From contig JBBFLF010000023.1 of the NCBI GenBank assembly GCA_037481655.1, positions 1 through 39,050 of the forward strand: a stretch of DNA of 39,050 nucleotides, given 5' to 3'. The position numbers and the translations under genes are program-made. Origin of the DNA: Desulfobaccales bacterium (GTDB lineage: Bacteria > Desulfobacterota > Desulfobaccia > Desulfobaccales > 0-14-0-80-60-11). The notes below the pieces were generated by a model. The model did not search any database, was not told the origin of the DNA, and saw nothing but the letters and a program-made list of their open reading frames with translations. This document shows positions 24,383-32,613 of the stretch, piece by piece (the stretch's first letter is position 1; each line of letters begins with the position of its first letter).

Positions 24383-25231
24383 TCAGCTTAACTCCCCCCG
24401 GGCTTTCAGCTCCAGGTAGGCCTGGTATACCTGGCGCCGCGGGAGCCCCAGGTCAGCCGCCACCTGCTCCGCCAGGCGCCGGCCGGTGAGTCCGCTCTTC
24501 TGAGCGGTGGTCAAAAGGGCTCCGGCCACATCCCTTATCTGGGGCTCCGGCGCCGCGGGCCGGGAGAGCACCAGGGTGCACTCGCCCTTGATTTCCCGCC
24601 CCCCAAGAGCAGCGGCCACCTCGGGGAGCGGGCCCCGCCAGCGCTCCTCGAAGAGCTTGGTGAGCTCCCGCACCACCAGCACCTGCCGATCGGGCATGAA
24701 CTCGGCCAGCTCTGCCAGGGTGGCGGCCAGGCGCCGGGGGGACTCATACAGGATGAGGATCCGGTCTTCGGCGGCCAGGCGGCTTAAAAATTCCCGGCGT
24801 TTGCCGCCCCGGCGGGGGAGAAAGCCCAGGAAGGTGACATCCCCGGGGAAGCCGGAGATGGACAGGGCCGCCACCCCGGCGGCGGGGCCGGGCACCGCCT
24901 CCACCTGCACCTTTGCCTCCCAGGCGGCGGCCACCAGGGCGGTGCCGGGGTCGGAAAAACCGGGCGTGCCGGCATCGCACACCAGGGCCAGGTTCTCCCC
25001 GGCAAGGAGCCGGCTCACCAATTCCGGAAGGCGGGCCGCCTGGTTGTGGGCGTGGAAACTCACCAGCGGCTTTTTAATGCCGTAGTGGCTCAGGAGCTTG
25101 AGGGTGCGGCGGGTGTCCTCACAGGCGATGCGGTCCACCTCCTTGAGCACCCTTAAAGCCCTGAGCGTGATGTCCTCCAGGTTGCCGATGGGGGTGGCGA
25201 CGATGAACAGGCGGCCCGGGGCGTCCGGCAT
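24383..25231 (-). CDS. rsmI: 16S rRNA 2'-O-ribose C1402 methyltransferase
   Basis: RsmI methylates the ribose of C1402 in the 30S decoding centre using SAM. The 282-residue product begins with ATPIGNLEDITLRAL, then ACEDTRRT, YGIKKPLVSFHAHN and CDAGTPGFSDPG, all hallmarks of this tetrapyrrole-methylase-fold family. The C-terminal 60 residues form the small helical domain of RsmI (TGRRLAEQVAADLGLPRRQVYQAYLEL). It is the last gene of the ffh-rpsP operon, 8 bp after yraN. The length is normal. Confidence 0.96.
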   Translation of the reverse strand: MPDAPGRLFIVATPIGNLEDITLRALRVLKEVDRIACEDTRRTLKLLSHYGIKKPLVSFHAHNQAARLPELVSRLLAGENLALVCDAGTPGFSDPGTALVAAAWEAKVQVEAVPGPAAGVAALSISGFPGDVTFLGFLPRRGGKRREFLSRLAAEDRILILYESPRRLAATLAELAEFMPDRQVLVVRELTKLFEERWRGPLPEVAAALGGREIKGECTLVLSRPAAPEPQIRDVAGALLTTAQKSGLTGRRLAEQVAADLGLPRRQVYQAYLELKARGELS

Positions 25232-25239
25232 GGCGGGCT

Positions 25240-25623
25240 TCAGAAGGCGTCCTCGATGAGCTCGATCACGGGGCCCCGGTCGGTGAAGCGGATGGCCACC
25301 ACGTCAAAGCGCACCGGCATTTCCCTGAGGCCCTGCTCCTGAAGATAATGCTCCGCCACGACTCGGAGTTTCTCCTGCTTGGCCGCATGCACCGCCTCCT
25401 GGGGCAGGCCGAAACGTGGGCTCTGCCGGGCCTTCACCTCAATGAAAACCACAAAGCCCCGATGGCGGGCAATGAGGTCCACCTCCCCCCAGGGGGTGCG
25501 GTAGTTGCGGGCCAGAAGCCGATAACCCTGGCGCTGCAAAAAGTCCGCGGCCAGCTCCTCCCCCCGCCCTCCCAGCCGGTGCCGGGGATCGGCCTCGCCT
25601 TTCCTTACCCGGGGGCCGGTCAT
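25240..25623 (-). CDS. YraN family endonuclease-like protein
   Basis: The 127-residue product is a typical UPF0102/YraN protein: GEELAADFLQRQGYRLLARNYRTPWGEVDLIARHRGFVVFIEVKAR. The GEVDL...FIEVKAR pattern is the PD-(D/E)xK-like nuclease core. Family members are tied to DNA uptake or RNA/DNA processing, but the biological role is not settled. The gene start overlaps the rnhB stop by 4 nt (ATGA). The rnhB-yraN-rsmI order is common in bacteria. Confidence 0.93.
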   Translation of the reverse strand: MTGPRVRKGEADPRHRLGGRGEELAADFLQRQGYRLLARNYRTPWGEVDLIARHRGFVVFIEVKARQSPRFGLPQEAVHAAKQEKLRVVAEHYLQEQGLREMPVRFDVVAIRFTDRGPVIELIEDAF

Positions 25624-26267
25624 GGGCCGGCCTCCTCCGGGGGCAGACCCTCAAACCATTCCCGCACCCCCCGGAAGGTGCGCCGGTGCAACGGGCAAGG
25701 ACCCCAGCGCCGGAGGGCCTCCAGGTGTTCGGCGGTGGCATAGCCTTTGTGGCGGGCGAAATTGTATTGCGGATACTGGCGGTGGCAGGCCTCCATGAGG
25801 TGGTCCCGGTGCACCTTGGCCAGGACCGAAGCGGCGGCGATGGAAAGACAGCGGGCATCGCCGTCCACCACCGGCTGCTGCGGCAAAGCCAGGGGCAGGG
25901 GCTCCCGGCCGTCCACCAGGATAAGCTCCGGAGTGAGGCTCAAGGCCGCCACCGCCCGGGCCATGGCCTTCAGGGAAGCCGCCAGGATCCCCCAGCGCTC
26001 AATCTGGCGGGGGCTGAGCTCCGCCACCGCGAAGGCCAGGGCGCGGCGACGGATCTCCTGGGAGAACTCCTGGCGCTGGGCGGGGGTCAGGAGCTTGCTG
26101 TCGGTGAGCCCCGGAAACTGCGCCCCCGGCGGCAGGATCACTGCCGCGGCCACCACCGGGCCGGCCAGAGGCCCCCGGCCTGCCTCATCCACGCCGCAGA
26201 TGCGGCTGAGGCCCTTGCTCCGCCAGAAGGCCTCCGGGTCGTCCATCGCCCCGCCTGCCCCTGCCAT
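25620..26267 (-). CDS. rnhB: Ribonuclease HII
   Basis: RNase HII removes RNA from RNA:DNA hybrids and single misincorporated ribonucleotides. The active-site start GVDEAGRGPLAGPVVAAAV lies near residue 24; it supplies the first Asp and Glu. Later conserved parts are ILPP...LTDSKLLTPAQR and the C-terminal SIAAASVLAKVHRDHLM. The 215-residue length is normal. Two ATGs are possible, at 26267 and 26246; both lie after purine-rich stretches, and I keep the first. The stop overlaps the yraN start by 4 nt; the rplS stop is 10 bp upstream. Confidence 0.96.
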   Translation of the reverse strand: MAGAGGAMDDPEAFWRSKGLSRICGVDEAGRGPLAGPVVAAAVILPPGAQFPGLTDSKLLTPAQRQEFSQEIRRRALAFAVAELSPRQIERWGILAASLKAMARAVAALSLTPELILVDGREPLPLALPQQPVVDGDARCLSIAAASVLAKVHRDHLMEACHRQYPQYNFARHKGYATAEHLEALRRWGPCPLHRRTFRGVREWFEGLPPEEAGP

Positions 26268-26277
26268 GGGCCGGCCC

Positions 26278-26631
26278 TCAGACCGTGGCGGTCCGCTTTT
26301 CCTTCAGGCGGGCGGCCTTGCCGGAGCGCTGGCGCAGGTAGTACAGCCGGCTGCGCCGCACCCGGCCCCGGCTCACCACCACAATGCGCTCGATATTGGG
26401 GGAGTGCAAGGGAAAGATGCGCTCCACCCCCACGCCGTAGGAGACCTTCCGCACCGTGAAGGTGGCCCCGGTGAGGGCCCCCCGCTTGCGGATGACCACG
26501 CCCTTGAAGACCTGCACCCGCTCCTTGTCGCCTTCCACGATGCGCACATGCACTTCCACGGTATCACCGGGCCGAAAGTCGGGCAGATCCGCCCGCATCT
26601 GCTCCCGGGATAACTGCACCAAACTGTCCAT
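26278..26631 (-). CDS. rplS: 50S ribosomal protein L19
   Basis: L19 lies at the 30S-50S interface. The 117-residue sequence matches the family throughout: [28 protein letters not shown], then [29 protein letters not shown] and the basic C-terminus [22 protein letters not shown]. It is 4 bp after trmD in the standard rpsP-rimM-trmD-rplS order. The final TATV is short and unremarkable. Confidence 0.98.
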   Translation of the reverse strand: MDSLVQLSREQMRADLPDFRPGDTVEVHVRIVEGDKERVQVFKGVVIRKRGALTGATFTVRKVSYGVGVERIFPLHSPNIERIVVVSRGRVRRSRLYYLRQRSGKAARLKEKRTATV

Positions 26632-26635
26632 AGCC

Positions 26636-27379
26636 TTATCCGTCCTGCTGTTCAGAGATTTCCGTCAACTGTGCCAAAAATTCCCGGTCCGCGGGGCTCA
26701 AAGCGGCCCGGCTGAGGAGCTCCGGCCGCCGCCTGAGGGTGCGCCTGAGGGCCTCCTGCCGCCGCCAGCGGGCCACCGCGGCGTGGTCTCCGGAGAGGAG
26801 AATCTCCGGCACCGCGTGTCCCTCGAAAACCCGAGGGCGGGTGTAGTGCGGATGATCCAGCAGCCCCGTCTGAAAGGATTCCTCGGCCGCCGAGCCCTCG
26901 CAGCCCAACACGCCAGGCAAAAGCCGCACCACCGCGTCGGTCACCACCAAGGCGGCGGGCTCCCCGCCGGTGAGCACGTAATCGCCGATGGAGAGCTCCT
27001 CATCCACATAATGCGCCAGGCGGTCATCCACCCCTTCATAATGCCCGCAGACGAGGAGGAGATGAGGCCGGGCCGCCAGTTCCTGCACCTTTTTCTGGGT
27101 CAACAGCCCGCCTGCGGGCGAAAGCAAAATGACCCAGACGCCTTCATCCGCCGCCCTCACCGCCCGGATGGCCGCCACCAAAGGCTCGATTTTCATCACC
27201 ATGCCCGGCCCGCCCCCGTACGGCCGGTCATCCGCGGTGCGGTGGCGGTCGGTGGTGAAGTCCCGGAGATCAATGACCCGGAAGGTCACCGCCCCCTGTT
27301 CCTGGGCCCGCTTCAGGATGCTTTGTTTCAGCGGGCTGGCGAAAAACTCCGGGAACAGGGTGAGGATATCAATCTGCAT
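26636..27379 (-). CDS. trmD: tRNA (guanine-N1)-methyltransferase
   Basis: TrmD methylates G37 of tRNAs to prevent frameshifting. Its deep-trefoil-knot motifs are all visible: [37 protein letters not shown] and [30 protein letters not shown]. The 247 residues match the normal length. The ATG overlaps the end of rimM by 11 nt, and rplS follows after 4 bp, so the genes are translationally linked. Confidence 0.98.
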   Translation of the reverse strand: MQIDILTLFPEFFASPLKQSILKRAQEQGAVTFRVIDLRDFTTDRHRTADDRPYGGGPGMVMKIEPLVAAIRAVRAADEGVWVILLSPAGGLLTQKKVQELAARPHLLLVCGHYEGVDDRLAHYVDEELSIGDYVLTGGEPAALVVTDAVVRLLPGVLGCEGSAAEESFQTGLLDHPHYTRPRVFEGHAVPEILLSGDHAAVARWRRQEALRRTLRRRPELLSRAALSPADREFLAQLTEISEQQDG

Positions 27380-27890
27380 AGATATCCAGCAACCCCGGCG
27401 GCGGCTGCACCTTCATGCGGCCCTGGGCCGTGTCCACCTCCAGGACCACCTCCTCCAGGGCCGGCAGGAGAATCTCCCGGGAGCCCCGGCGCACCACATA
27501 GACGTCATGGGCCGGGGTGACCAGGATGTCCGTGAGCTCCCCCAGCACCTCGCCGGTCTCCGCCAGCTCCACGGTGAGCCCCAGGAGCTGGAAATGGTAA
27601 TACTCCCCGGGGGGCAGAGGAGGAAAGCGCTCCGGGTCGGCCGTCACCTCCTGGCCCCGGAGGGCCTCGGCCTCCTCCCGGGTGCGGATGCCCTCCACGT
27701 CCAGCAGCACCACGCGCCGGCCCTCCCGTGCCTTCAGCACCCGGTGGCGGCTTGGGCCGATCATCACCTCGCCCACGGCCTCAAAGACCTCGGGCTGGGG
27801 CTCCAGGGTGCCCACCTTGAGGGTGCCCCGGATGCCGTGGGCCCCCACCACCGTGCCCAACCGCACCCGCCGGGGAGGCTCGCTACTCAA
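27369..27890 (-). CDS. rimM: Ribosome maturation factor RimM
   Basis: RimM helps assemble the 30S head through S19. The N-terminal domain reads [22 protein letters not shown]; the C-terminal PRC-barrel part has [32 protein letters not shown] and [14 protein letters not shown]. No ATG fits the start. A TTG at 27890, overlapping the khpA stop and preceded by GGAG at 4 nt, gives 173 residues and is my choice. A GTG at 27866 is the alternative. Longer open frame upstream lies over khpA in another frame and is non-coding. The stop overlaps trmD by 11 nt. Confidence 0.93.
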   Translation of the reverse strand: MSSEPPRRVRLGTVVGAHGIRGTLKVGTLEPQPEVFEAVGEVMIGPSRHRVLKAREGRRVVLLDVEGIRTREEAEALRGQEVTADPERFPPLPPGEYYHFQLLGLTVELAETGEVLGELTDILVTPAHDVYVVRRGSREILLPALEEVVLEVDTAQGRMKVQPPPGLLDIYAD

Positions 27891-28113
27891 TGATCTCCAA
27901 AACGGCGCGCTTGCGCATCTTGGTGGAGGCGGCGTTGAGGATGGTGCGCATGGCCCGGGCCGTGCGCCCCTGCTTGCCGATGACCTTGCCCAGATCCTCC
28001 TTGGCGACCTTGAGCTCGATGACCGACGTCTGCTCCCCTTCAATCTCCTTCACCGACACCTGATCCGGGTGGTCCACCAGAGCTTCCGCAATGAACTTGA
28101 TGAGGTCCTTCAT
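27883..28113 (-). CDS. khpA: KH-domain RNA-binding protein KhpA
   Basis: KhpA (YlqC) is a small RNA-binding protein that in other bacteria pairs with KhpB/Jag and influences cell division and small-RNA action. The 76-residue product contains one KH domain with the signature [18 protein letters not shown]. The ATG at 28113 follows GGAGGTG at about 6 nt. Position between rpsP and rimM is the usual one. Its stop overlaps the proposed rimM TTG start. Confidence 0.95.
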   Translation of the reverse strand: MKDLIKFIAEALVDHPDQVSVKEIEGEQTSVIELKVAKEDLGKVIGKQGRTARAMRTILNAASTKMRKRAVLEIIE

Positions 28114-28206
28114 CCGACCCACCTCCGAGGCGGCAGGGACGGGCGGGCGCCAGGAGCCGGCGGGGTTCTCAGCCGCCTGGTCGGGGTTGGGGCCCGACCG
28201 GGCGCC

Positions 28207-28458
28207 TCAGGACACGCTGCGGCTGCGCCACTGCTTTAAGAGACTGGCCACCGTGTCCGTGGGCGTGGCCCCCCGGCTCTGCCACAACGCCAGCCGGTCC
28301 TCCTTGATGGAGATGGCCGCGGGCTCCTGCCGGGGATCATACGTGCCCACAATCTCCAGAAACCTCCCGTCCCGGGGAGACTCACTGTTCGCCACCACAA
28401 TGCGATAAAAAGGCCGCTTCTTGGCCCCATAGCGGGCCAACCGAATCCGTAACGCCAT
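28207..28458 (-). CDS. rpsP: 30S ribosomal protein S16
   Basis: S16 is a core 30S assembly protein. The 83 residues match the family from the start ([42 protein letters not shown]). The later [24 protein letters not shown] is the usual S16 C-terminal half. A ribosome site (GGAGGA) lies 8 nt before the ATG. Repeat R4 sits between it and the ffh stop, so the ffh transcript must pass three strong hairpins to reach rpsP, unless rpsP has its own promoter. Confidence 0.98.
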   Translation of the reverse strand: MALRIRLARYGAKKRPFYRIVVANSESPRDGRFLEIVGTYDPRQEPAAISIKEDRLALWQSRGATPTDTVASLLKQWRSRSVS

Positions 28459-28490
28459 TACGCCGTGTCGTCCTCCTGTGAGGTGATGGG

Positions 28491-28617
28491 TTGGGGGGAG
28501 GGCCAGGGAACACAGTTCCCTGCCCTCCCCCCAAGCCCCCCTCCCAACCCTTTAAGGGATTGGGGAGGGGGGGTGGGGGAGGGGTAAGGGGCCACCGCCC
28601 CTTAGCCCCTCCCCCAC
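28491..28617. repeat. Composite hairpin repeat, copy R4 (between ffh and rpsP)
   Basis: Hairpin A (28491-28534) has a 13-bp outer stem, a bulged C and AGGGAAC/GTTCCCT around ACA. The inner stem differs from R3 (AGGGAGC/GCTCCCT) on both sides at once, a paired change. The central hairpin uses CCTCCCAACCC and GGGATTGGGGAGG around TTTAA. Hairpin B (28573-28617) has a 20-bp stem around CACC. B ends 5 bp from the ffh stop codon. Confidence 0.88.
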
Positions 28618-28622
28618 AACTC

Positions 28623-29957
28623 CTACAACAAACCGCCGGGGAGAGGCATTTTGCCTTTTTTGGCCGCCCGACCCATCTGTTTCATCATTTTTTGGGTGAG
28701 GGCGAAGTTTTTCAGCAGGCGGTTGACCTCTTCCACGGTGGTGCCGCTCCCTTTGGCGATGCGCCGCCTCCGGGAGCCGTTGATGATCTGGTAGTTGTCC
28801 CGTTCGGCGGGGGTCATGGAGTTAATGATGGCCTCCACCCGTTTGAGTTCCCGCACGTCGGGTTTGGCGCCTTTGAGGGCCTTGATTTTGTTCAGTCCCG
28901 GGATCATGTCCAGGAGCTGTTCCAGGGAGCCCATCTTCATCATCTGGCGGATCTGTTCCCGGAAATCCGTCAGGGTGAAGCTCTCTTCCCTGAGTTTGCG
29001 CTCCAGGGCCTTGACCTGTTCGCTGTCGAAGGTCTCCTGGGCCTTTTCGATGAGGCTTAGGACATCCCCCATGCCCAGGATGCGGCCGGCCAGGCGGTCG
29101 GGGTGGAAGGGCTCCAGGGCGTCCAGTTTTTCGCCCACGCCCAGAAACTTGATGGGCCGGCCGATGACGGCCCGCATGGACAGGGCCGCGCCCCCCCGGG
29201 CGTCGCCCTCCACCTTGGTGAGGATGACTCCCGTGAGGTTGAGGAGGTCATGGAAGCTTTGGGCCACGGTGACCGCGTCCTGGCCGGTCATGGCGTCGGC
29301 CACCAAGAGGATCTCCCGGGGTCGCACCCGCTCCCGGATGGCCTGCAGCTCCGCCATCAGGGGGCCGTCGATGTGCAGGCGGCCGGCGGTGTCCAGGATG
29401 ACGGTGTCGTAGCCCACGGCGTGGGCCGCCTCCATGGCCGCCTCCGAGATGGCCACGGGGTTGTCCGTGGAGCGGGTGGGGTGCACCGCCACGCCGATCT
29501 GCTCCCCGAGTTTGGTGAGCTGCTCGATGGCCGCGGGCCGCTGGACGTCCGCGGGGACGAGATACGGCTGGCGGCCTTGGGCCTTGAGGCGTTTGGCCAA
29601 CTTGGCGGCGGTGGTGGTCTTGCCGGAGCCCTGGAGGCCTACCAGCATCAGGGCCACGGGGGGCCGGCCGGAGAGGTCCAGCTTGGGGGATTCGCCGCCC
29701 AGGAGCCGGGTGAGCTCCTCGTGGACGATCTTGATGACCGTCTGGGCGGGGGTGAGGCTGGCCATGACCTCCTCGCCCACGGCCCGCTCCCGCACCTGGT
29801 CGATGAAATTCTTGGCCACCTTGTAGTTGACGTCGGCCTCCAAGAGCGAGAGGCGCACTTCCCTCAGGGCCTGGGTGACATCGGCCTCGGAGAGCTTGCC
29901 CCGCCCTTTGAGCTTCTTGAAGACCTGGGCCAGTTTATCGGATAAGCGCTCAAACAT
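28623..29957 (-). CDS. ffh: Signal recognition particle GTPase Ffh
   Basis: Ffh binds signal peptides and SRP RNA and delivers nascent membrane proteins to FtsY. The 444-residue product has the N domain, G1 loop GLQGSGKT (107-114), DTAGR, a G4 region reading [10 protein letters not shown], and a Met-rich M domain ([24 protein letters not shown]). In G4 the usual TKxD is TKVE; I believe this Asp-to-Glu form occurs in related bacteria, so it is probably functional. The ATG at 29957 has only a weak ribosome site (AGG, 3 nt). The leader lies in AT-rich sequence belonging to the foreign insert upstream. Confidence 0.97.
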   Translation of the reverse strand: MFERLSDKLAQVFKKLKGRGKLSEADVTQALREVRLSLLEADVNYKVAKNFIDQVRERAVGEEVMASLTPAQTVIKIVHEELTRLLGGESPKLDLSGRPPVALMLVGLQGSGKTTTAAKLAKRLKAQGRQPYLVPADVQRPAAIEQLTKLGEQIGVAVHPTRSTDNPVAISEAAMEAAHAVGYDTVILDTAGRLHIDGPLMAELQAIRERVRPREILLVADAMTGQDAVTVAQSFHDLLNLTGVILTKVEGDARGGAALSMRAVIGRPIKFLGVGEKLDALEPFHPDRLAGRILGMGDVLSLIEKAQETFDSEQVKALERKLREESFTLTDFREQIRQMMKMGSLEQLLDMIPGLNKIKALKGAKPDVRELKRVEAIINSMTPAERDNYQIINGSRRRRIAKGSGTTVEEVNRLLKNFALTQKMMKQMGRAAKKGKMPLPGGLL

Positions 29958-30012
29958 TTACCTAGTAGTAAACTCAGTTATCAGCTTGTAGTGTAGGATT
30001 AACCAACTATTT

Positions 30013-30759
30013 TCAGCGGTTAATGCCATTTCTACTTCGAAAATATTGTTCAGTAAAATTCTTTCTATAATTACATCTTTTTATTAAATTAATTGTTTCT
30101 TTATAATGAATAGCATATTTTTTATCAAGCATTTTGGAATTATGTTCCAAAATCTTAATTATACTATTTTCTTCCATAGTATCAGGTTCTATTTCAACCC
30201 ATGCATATAATAGCTCATAAAAATTATTATCTGGAGTTGGGCATATCCTTCTTAAAATATCATTTTTATTAATTTCATTATATAAATTTCCATTATACCC
30301 CTCTATCGTCTTCCATTCAGGAATTGATTTCAATAATTTGTCTATTAAACTATTCTCTATTAGTAGTCTTGCTCCCTTTTGTCTGCTTCCCAGCCAAACA
30401 GCGCGAGCCAAACAATCACTATTAGGCAACTGTTTTTGAAAATCGTCTCTGGTTAGCCTCTGGTCATATTCTAATTTTCCTTTAACAACAGCCCCTTTAA
30501 GTAACATACCCTTTTTTAAAAGATTTATATAAAGTTTCTGCAAATTTTTTAAAATATTTTTAAGTTCTTTGCGGCATCCCGTAATCAAAAGGCTATCGCT
30601 AAACATAGAAATCTTTGATTCGCGATCATAATCAGCAAATTTGTTGAATATAGAGAATGTTTCATTGTAGAAAAAATTTAGCTTTGAATAAGCCACATCC
30701 CATCCCAATTGATAATATCCTGAGATGCCCAATAAATCACCGTAATAAGTAAACCCCAT
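30013..30759 (-). CDS. AT-rich orphan gene; possible class III nucleotide cyclase-fold protein
   Basis: This 248-residue protein comes from DNA far more AT-rich than anything else in the window, a strong sign of recent transfer. A good ribosome site (AAAGGGGGG) precedes its ATG. I do not recognise a named family, but the order of motifs recalls the adenylyl/guanylyl-cyclase palm fold. A first strand with an acidic residue (YYGDLLGIS, D8) comes first, then a second with another (ISMFSDSLLITG, D55), then LLKGAVVKGKL (K88-G94), resembling the 'RGGIxxG' strand of cyclase-like hypothetical proteins. ARAVWLGSRQKGARLLIENSLI follows, as in those proteins ('AYxLE...PRIVI'). Activity as a signal-nucleotide cyclase, for instance in phage defence, is speculative. 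No effector gene is adjacent. Confidence 0.8.
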   Translation of the reverse strand: MGFTYYGDLLGISGYYQLGWDVAYSKLNFFYNETFSIFNKFADYDRESKISMFSDSLLITGCRKELKNILKNLQKLYINLLKKGMLLKGAVVKGKLEYDQRLTRDDFQKQLPNSDCLARAVWLGSRQKGARLLIENSLIDKLLKSIPEWKTIEGYNGNLYNEINKNDILRRICPTPDNNFYELLYAWVEIEPDTMEENSIIKILEHNSKMLDKKYAIHYKETINLIKRCNYRKNFTEQYFRSRNGINR

Positions 30760-30814
30760 TTATCCCCCCTTTAATAACAATGACCTTTTATTAGTTTAAA
30801 TGTATTTAAAATAT

Positions 30815-30943
30815 TTACCCAAGTTTGATCATCCCCAACGGCTTCAGCTTGGCCACCTTTTTGGAAATGCCGGCGCCGCGGGTGACGTTCACCACGATCG
30901 CAACGCCCTTATAGGCGTCGGAGATGTCCTCGTAAATGGTCCC
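30815..30943 (-). pseudogene. C-terminal fragment of a second rtcB
   Basis: About 41 codons resemble the last part of the intact rtcB next door. The fragment ends VVNVTRGAGISKKVAKLKPLGMIKLG and then TAA; the intact gene ends VVNVTHGAGISKKVAKLKPLGVIKG. Roughly 70 percent of residues match, so this is not a recent copy but a remnant of a diverged paralogue or foreign allele. Its codons are in the same frame as rtcB, 68 codons beyond that gene's stop. It has no start codon or ribosome site of its own. Its end marks the border to AT-rich DNA. Confidence 0.85.
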
Positions 30944-31021
30944 CAAGCAACCCTCGGACTCTGGACTTTGGACCTTGGACTTTGGACTATCAACTTCGAA
31001 CTTTGAACCCTGAACCCGGAA
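30944..31021. repeat. Degenerate short tandem repeat linker
   Basis: Between the rtcB stop and the rtcB fragment lies a run of seven- to eight-base units, such as GGACTTT, GGACCTT, GGACTTT, GGACTAT, then GAACTTT, GAACCCT, GAACCC. This looks like slippage or a simple repeat that expanded at the junction of the duplication. Confidence 0.6.
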
Positions 31022-32467
31022 CTAACCCTTGATCACCCCCAACGGCTTCAGCTTGGCCACCTTTTTGGAGATGCCGGCGCCGTGGGTGACGTTCACCACG
31101 TTCTCCACATCCTTGTAAGCCTCGGAGATCTCTTCGTCGATGGTGTCCCGACCGGCGCCCCGGACGATGATGCCCTTGGCCGCCATCTCCTGCACCACCC
31201 GCCGGCCCTTGGCCGCCTTGATGGCCGCGGCCCGGCTGAGCTCCCGGCCGGCGCCGTGGCAGGTGCTGCCAAAGGTCTCCTCCAAGGCGCGCTGGGTGCC
31301 CACCAACACAAAGGAATAGCGCCCCATGTCCCCGGGGATGAGCACCGGCTGGCCGGTCTCCCGGTAGGCGGGGGGCACCTCCGGATGCCCGGGGGGAAAG
31401 GCCCGGGTGGCGCCTTTGCGGTGCACGCACACCGTCTTTTCCTTGCCGTCGATGACGTGCTTCTCGATCTTGGCGATGTTGTGGGCCACGTCGTAGATGA
31501 GCTCCAGACCCAGGTCCCGGGGGCCCATCTTCAGGACCTGCTCGAAGGACTCCCGGACCCAGTGGGTGATCATCTGGCGGTTGGCAAAGGCGAAGTTGGC
31601 CGCCGCCGCCATGGCCGCCAGATACTGCTGGCCCTCCGGCGAGCGAATGGGCGCCGAGCAGAGCTGACGGTCCGGCAGCTCAATGCCATACTTGGCACTG
31701 GCCTTGAGCATCACCTTGATGAAGTCGTCGCACACCTGATGCCCCAGCCCCCGGGAACCGGTGTGGATGATGACCGTCACCTGGCCGGGGAAGAGCCCCA
31801 GGGCCCTCGCCAGCGGCTCATCATAGATTTCGGCCACATAGCCCACTTCCACAAAATGGTTGCCGCTCCCCAGAGTGCCCAGCTGGTCCTTGCCCCGGTC
31901 CATGGCGAACTGGCTCACCAGGTCGGGATCGGCCCCAGGAATCTGCCCGCCGGCCTCGATGTGGGCCAGGTCATCGGTCGTGCCGAAGCCCTGCTTCACC
32001 GCCCAGGCGGCGCCGTACCGCATCACCTCCTTCAGGGTAGGGACGGTGAGCTTCAAATCTTTGCGCCGGGAACCCACCCCGGTGGGGATGTTGTCAAAGA
32101 GGGCGTTGACCAGCTCCTCGATCCGGTCGGCGATGGCCTGCCGCTCCAGATTGGTGCGCAACAGCCGCACCCCGCAGTTGATGTCGTAGCCCACCCCGCC
32201 GGGGGAGACCACCCCCTCCTCCAAATTGAAGGCCGCCACCCCGCCGATAGGGAAACCATACCCCCAATGAATGTCGGGCATGGCCATGGACGGCCCCTCA
32301 ATCCCCGGGAGCGTGGCCACATTGGCCACCTGCTCCAGACTGCGGTCCTCATGAATCTTGGGGAGCATCTCCTTGGAGGCAAAAATCAGCCCCCGAGTAC
32401 GCATCTTCCCCTCCCGGGGAATCTCCCAGCGATACTCATCCACCTGCCGAAGCTTGATCTGCGCCAT
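31022..32467 (-). CDS. rtcB: RNA-splicing ligase RtcB
   Basis: RtcB joins 2',3'-cyclic phosphate and 5'-OH RNA ends in a GTP- and Mn-dependent reaction, in tRNA splicing or RNA repair. The 481-residue product starts MAQIKLRQVDEYRW at 32467; the open frame upstream to 32608 is only the translated repeat R5. Visible features are MPDIHWGYGFPIGG, the metal-binding C98 in GYDINCGV, HTGSRGLGHQ, and the nucleophile H404 in STCHGAGREL, which takes GMP. The archease gene lies directly upstream. A diverged fragment of a second rtcB lies directly downstream in the same frame. Confidence 0.97.
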   Translation of the reverse strand: MAQIKLRQVDEYRWEIPREGKMRTRGLIFASKEMLPKIHEDRSLEQVANVATLPGIEGPSMAMPDIHWGYGFPIGGVAAFNLEEGVVSPGGVGYDINCGVRLLRTNLERQAIADRIEELVNALFDNIPTGVGSRRKDLKLTVPTLKEVMRYGAAWAVKQGFGTTDDLAHIEAGGQIPGADPDLVSQFAMDRGKDQLGTLGSGNHFVEVGYVAEIYDEPLARALGLFPGQVTVIIHTGSRGLGHQVCDDFIKVMLKASAKYGIELPDRQLCSAPIRSPEGQQYLAAMAAAANFAFANRQMITHWVRESFEQVLKMGPRDLGLELIYDVAHNIAKIEKHVIDGKEKTVCVHRKGATRAFPPGHPEVPPAYRETGQPVLIPGDMGRYSFVLVGTQRALEETFGSTCHGAGRELSRAAAIKAAKGRRVVQEMAAKGIIVRGAGRDTIDEEISEAYKDVENVVNVTHGAGISKKVAKLKPLGVIKG

Positions 32468-32479
32468 AGTCCGGGTGAT

Positions 32480-32608
32480 GAGGGGAGGGCCGGGGGAGCA
32501 GTGGCTCCCCCGCCCTCCCCTCAAACTCCCCTCCCCACCCCCTTTATGGGGTTGGGGAGGGGGCTTGGGGGAGGGGCAGGGGCCGTCGGCCCCTGGCCCC
32601 TCCCCCAA
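32480..32608. repeat. Composite hairpin repeat, copy R5 (between archease and rtcB)
   Basis: A (32480-32522) has GAGGGGAGGGC, a bulged C and GGGGGAGC/GCTCCCCC around AGTG. The central hairpin spans about 32525-32564 around CTTTA. B (32565-32608) has TTGGGGGAGGGGCAGGGGCC facing its complement around GTC. B ends 5 bp from the archease stop, and A begins 12 bp before the rtcB start codon, over its expected ribosome site. Confidence 0.88.
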
Positions 32609-32613
32609 GATCC

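Noticed and set aside
32468-32608. 47-residue N-terminal extension of RtcB
   Set aside because: It is the translated hairpin repeat R5; the known RtcB start MAQIKLRQ fits the ATG at 32467.
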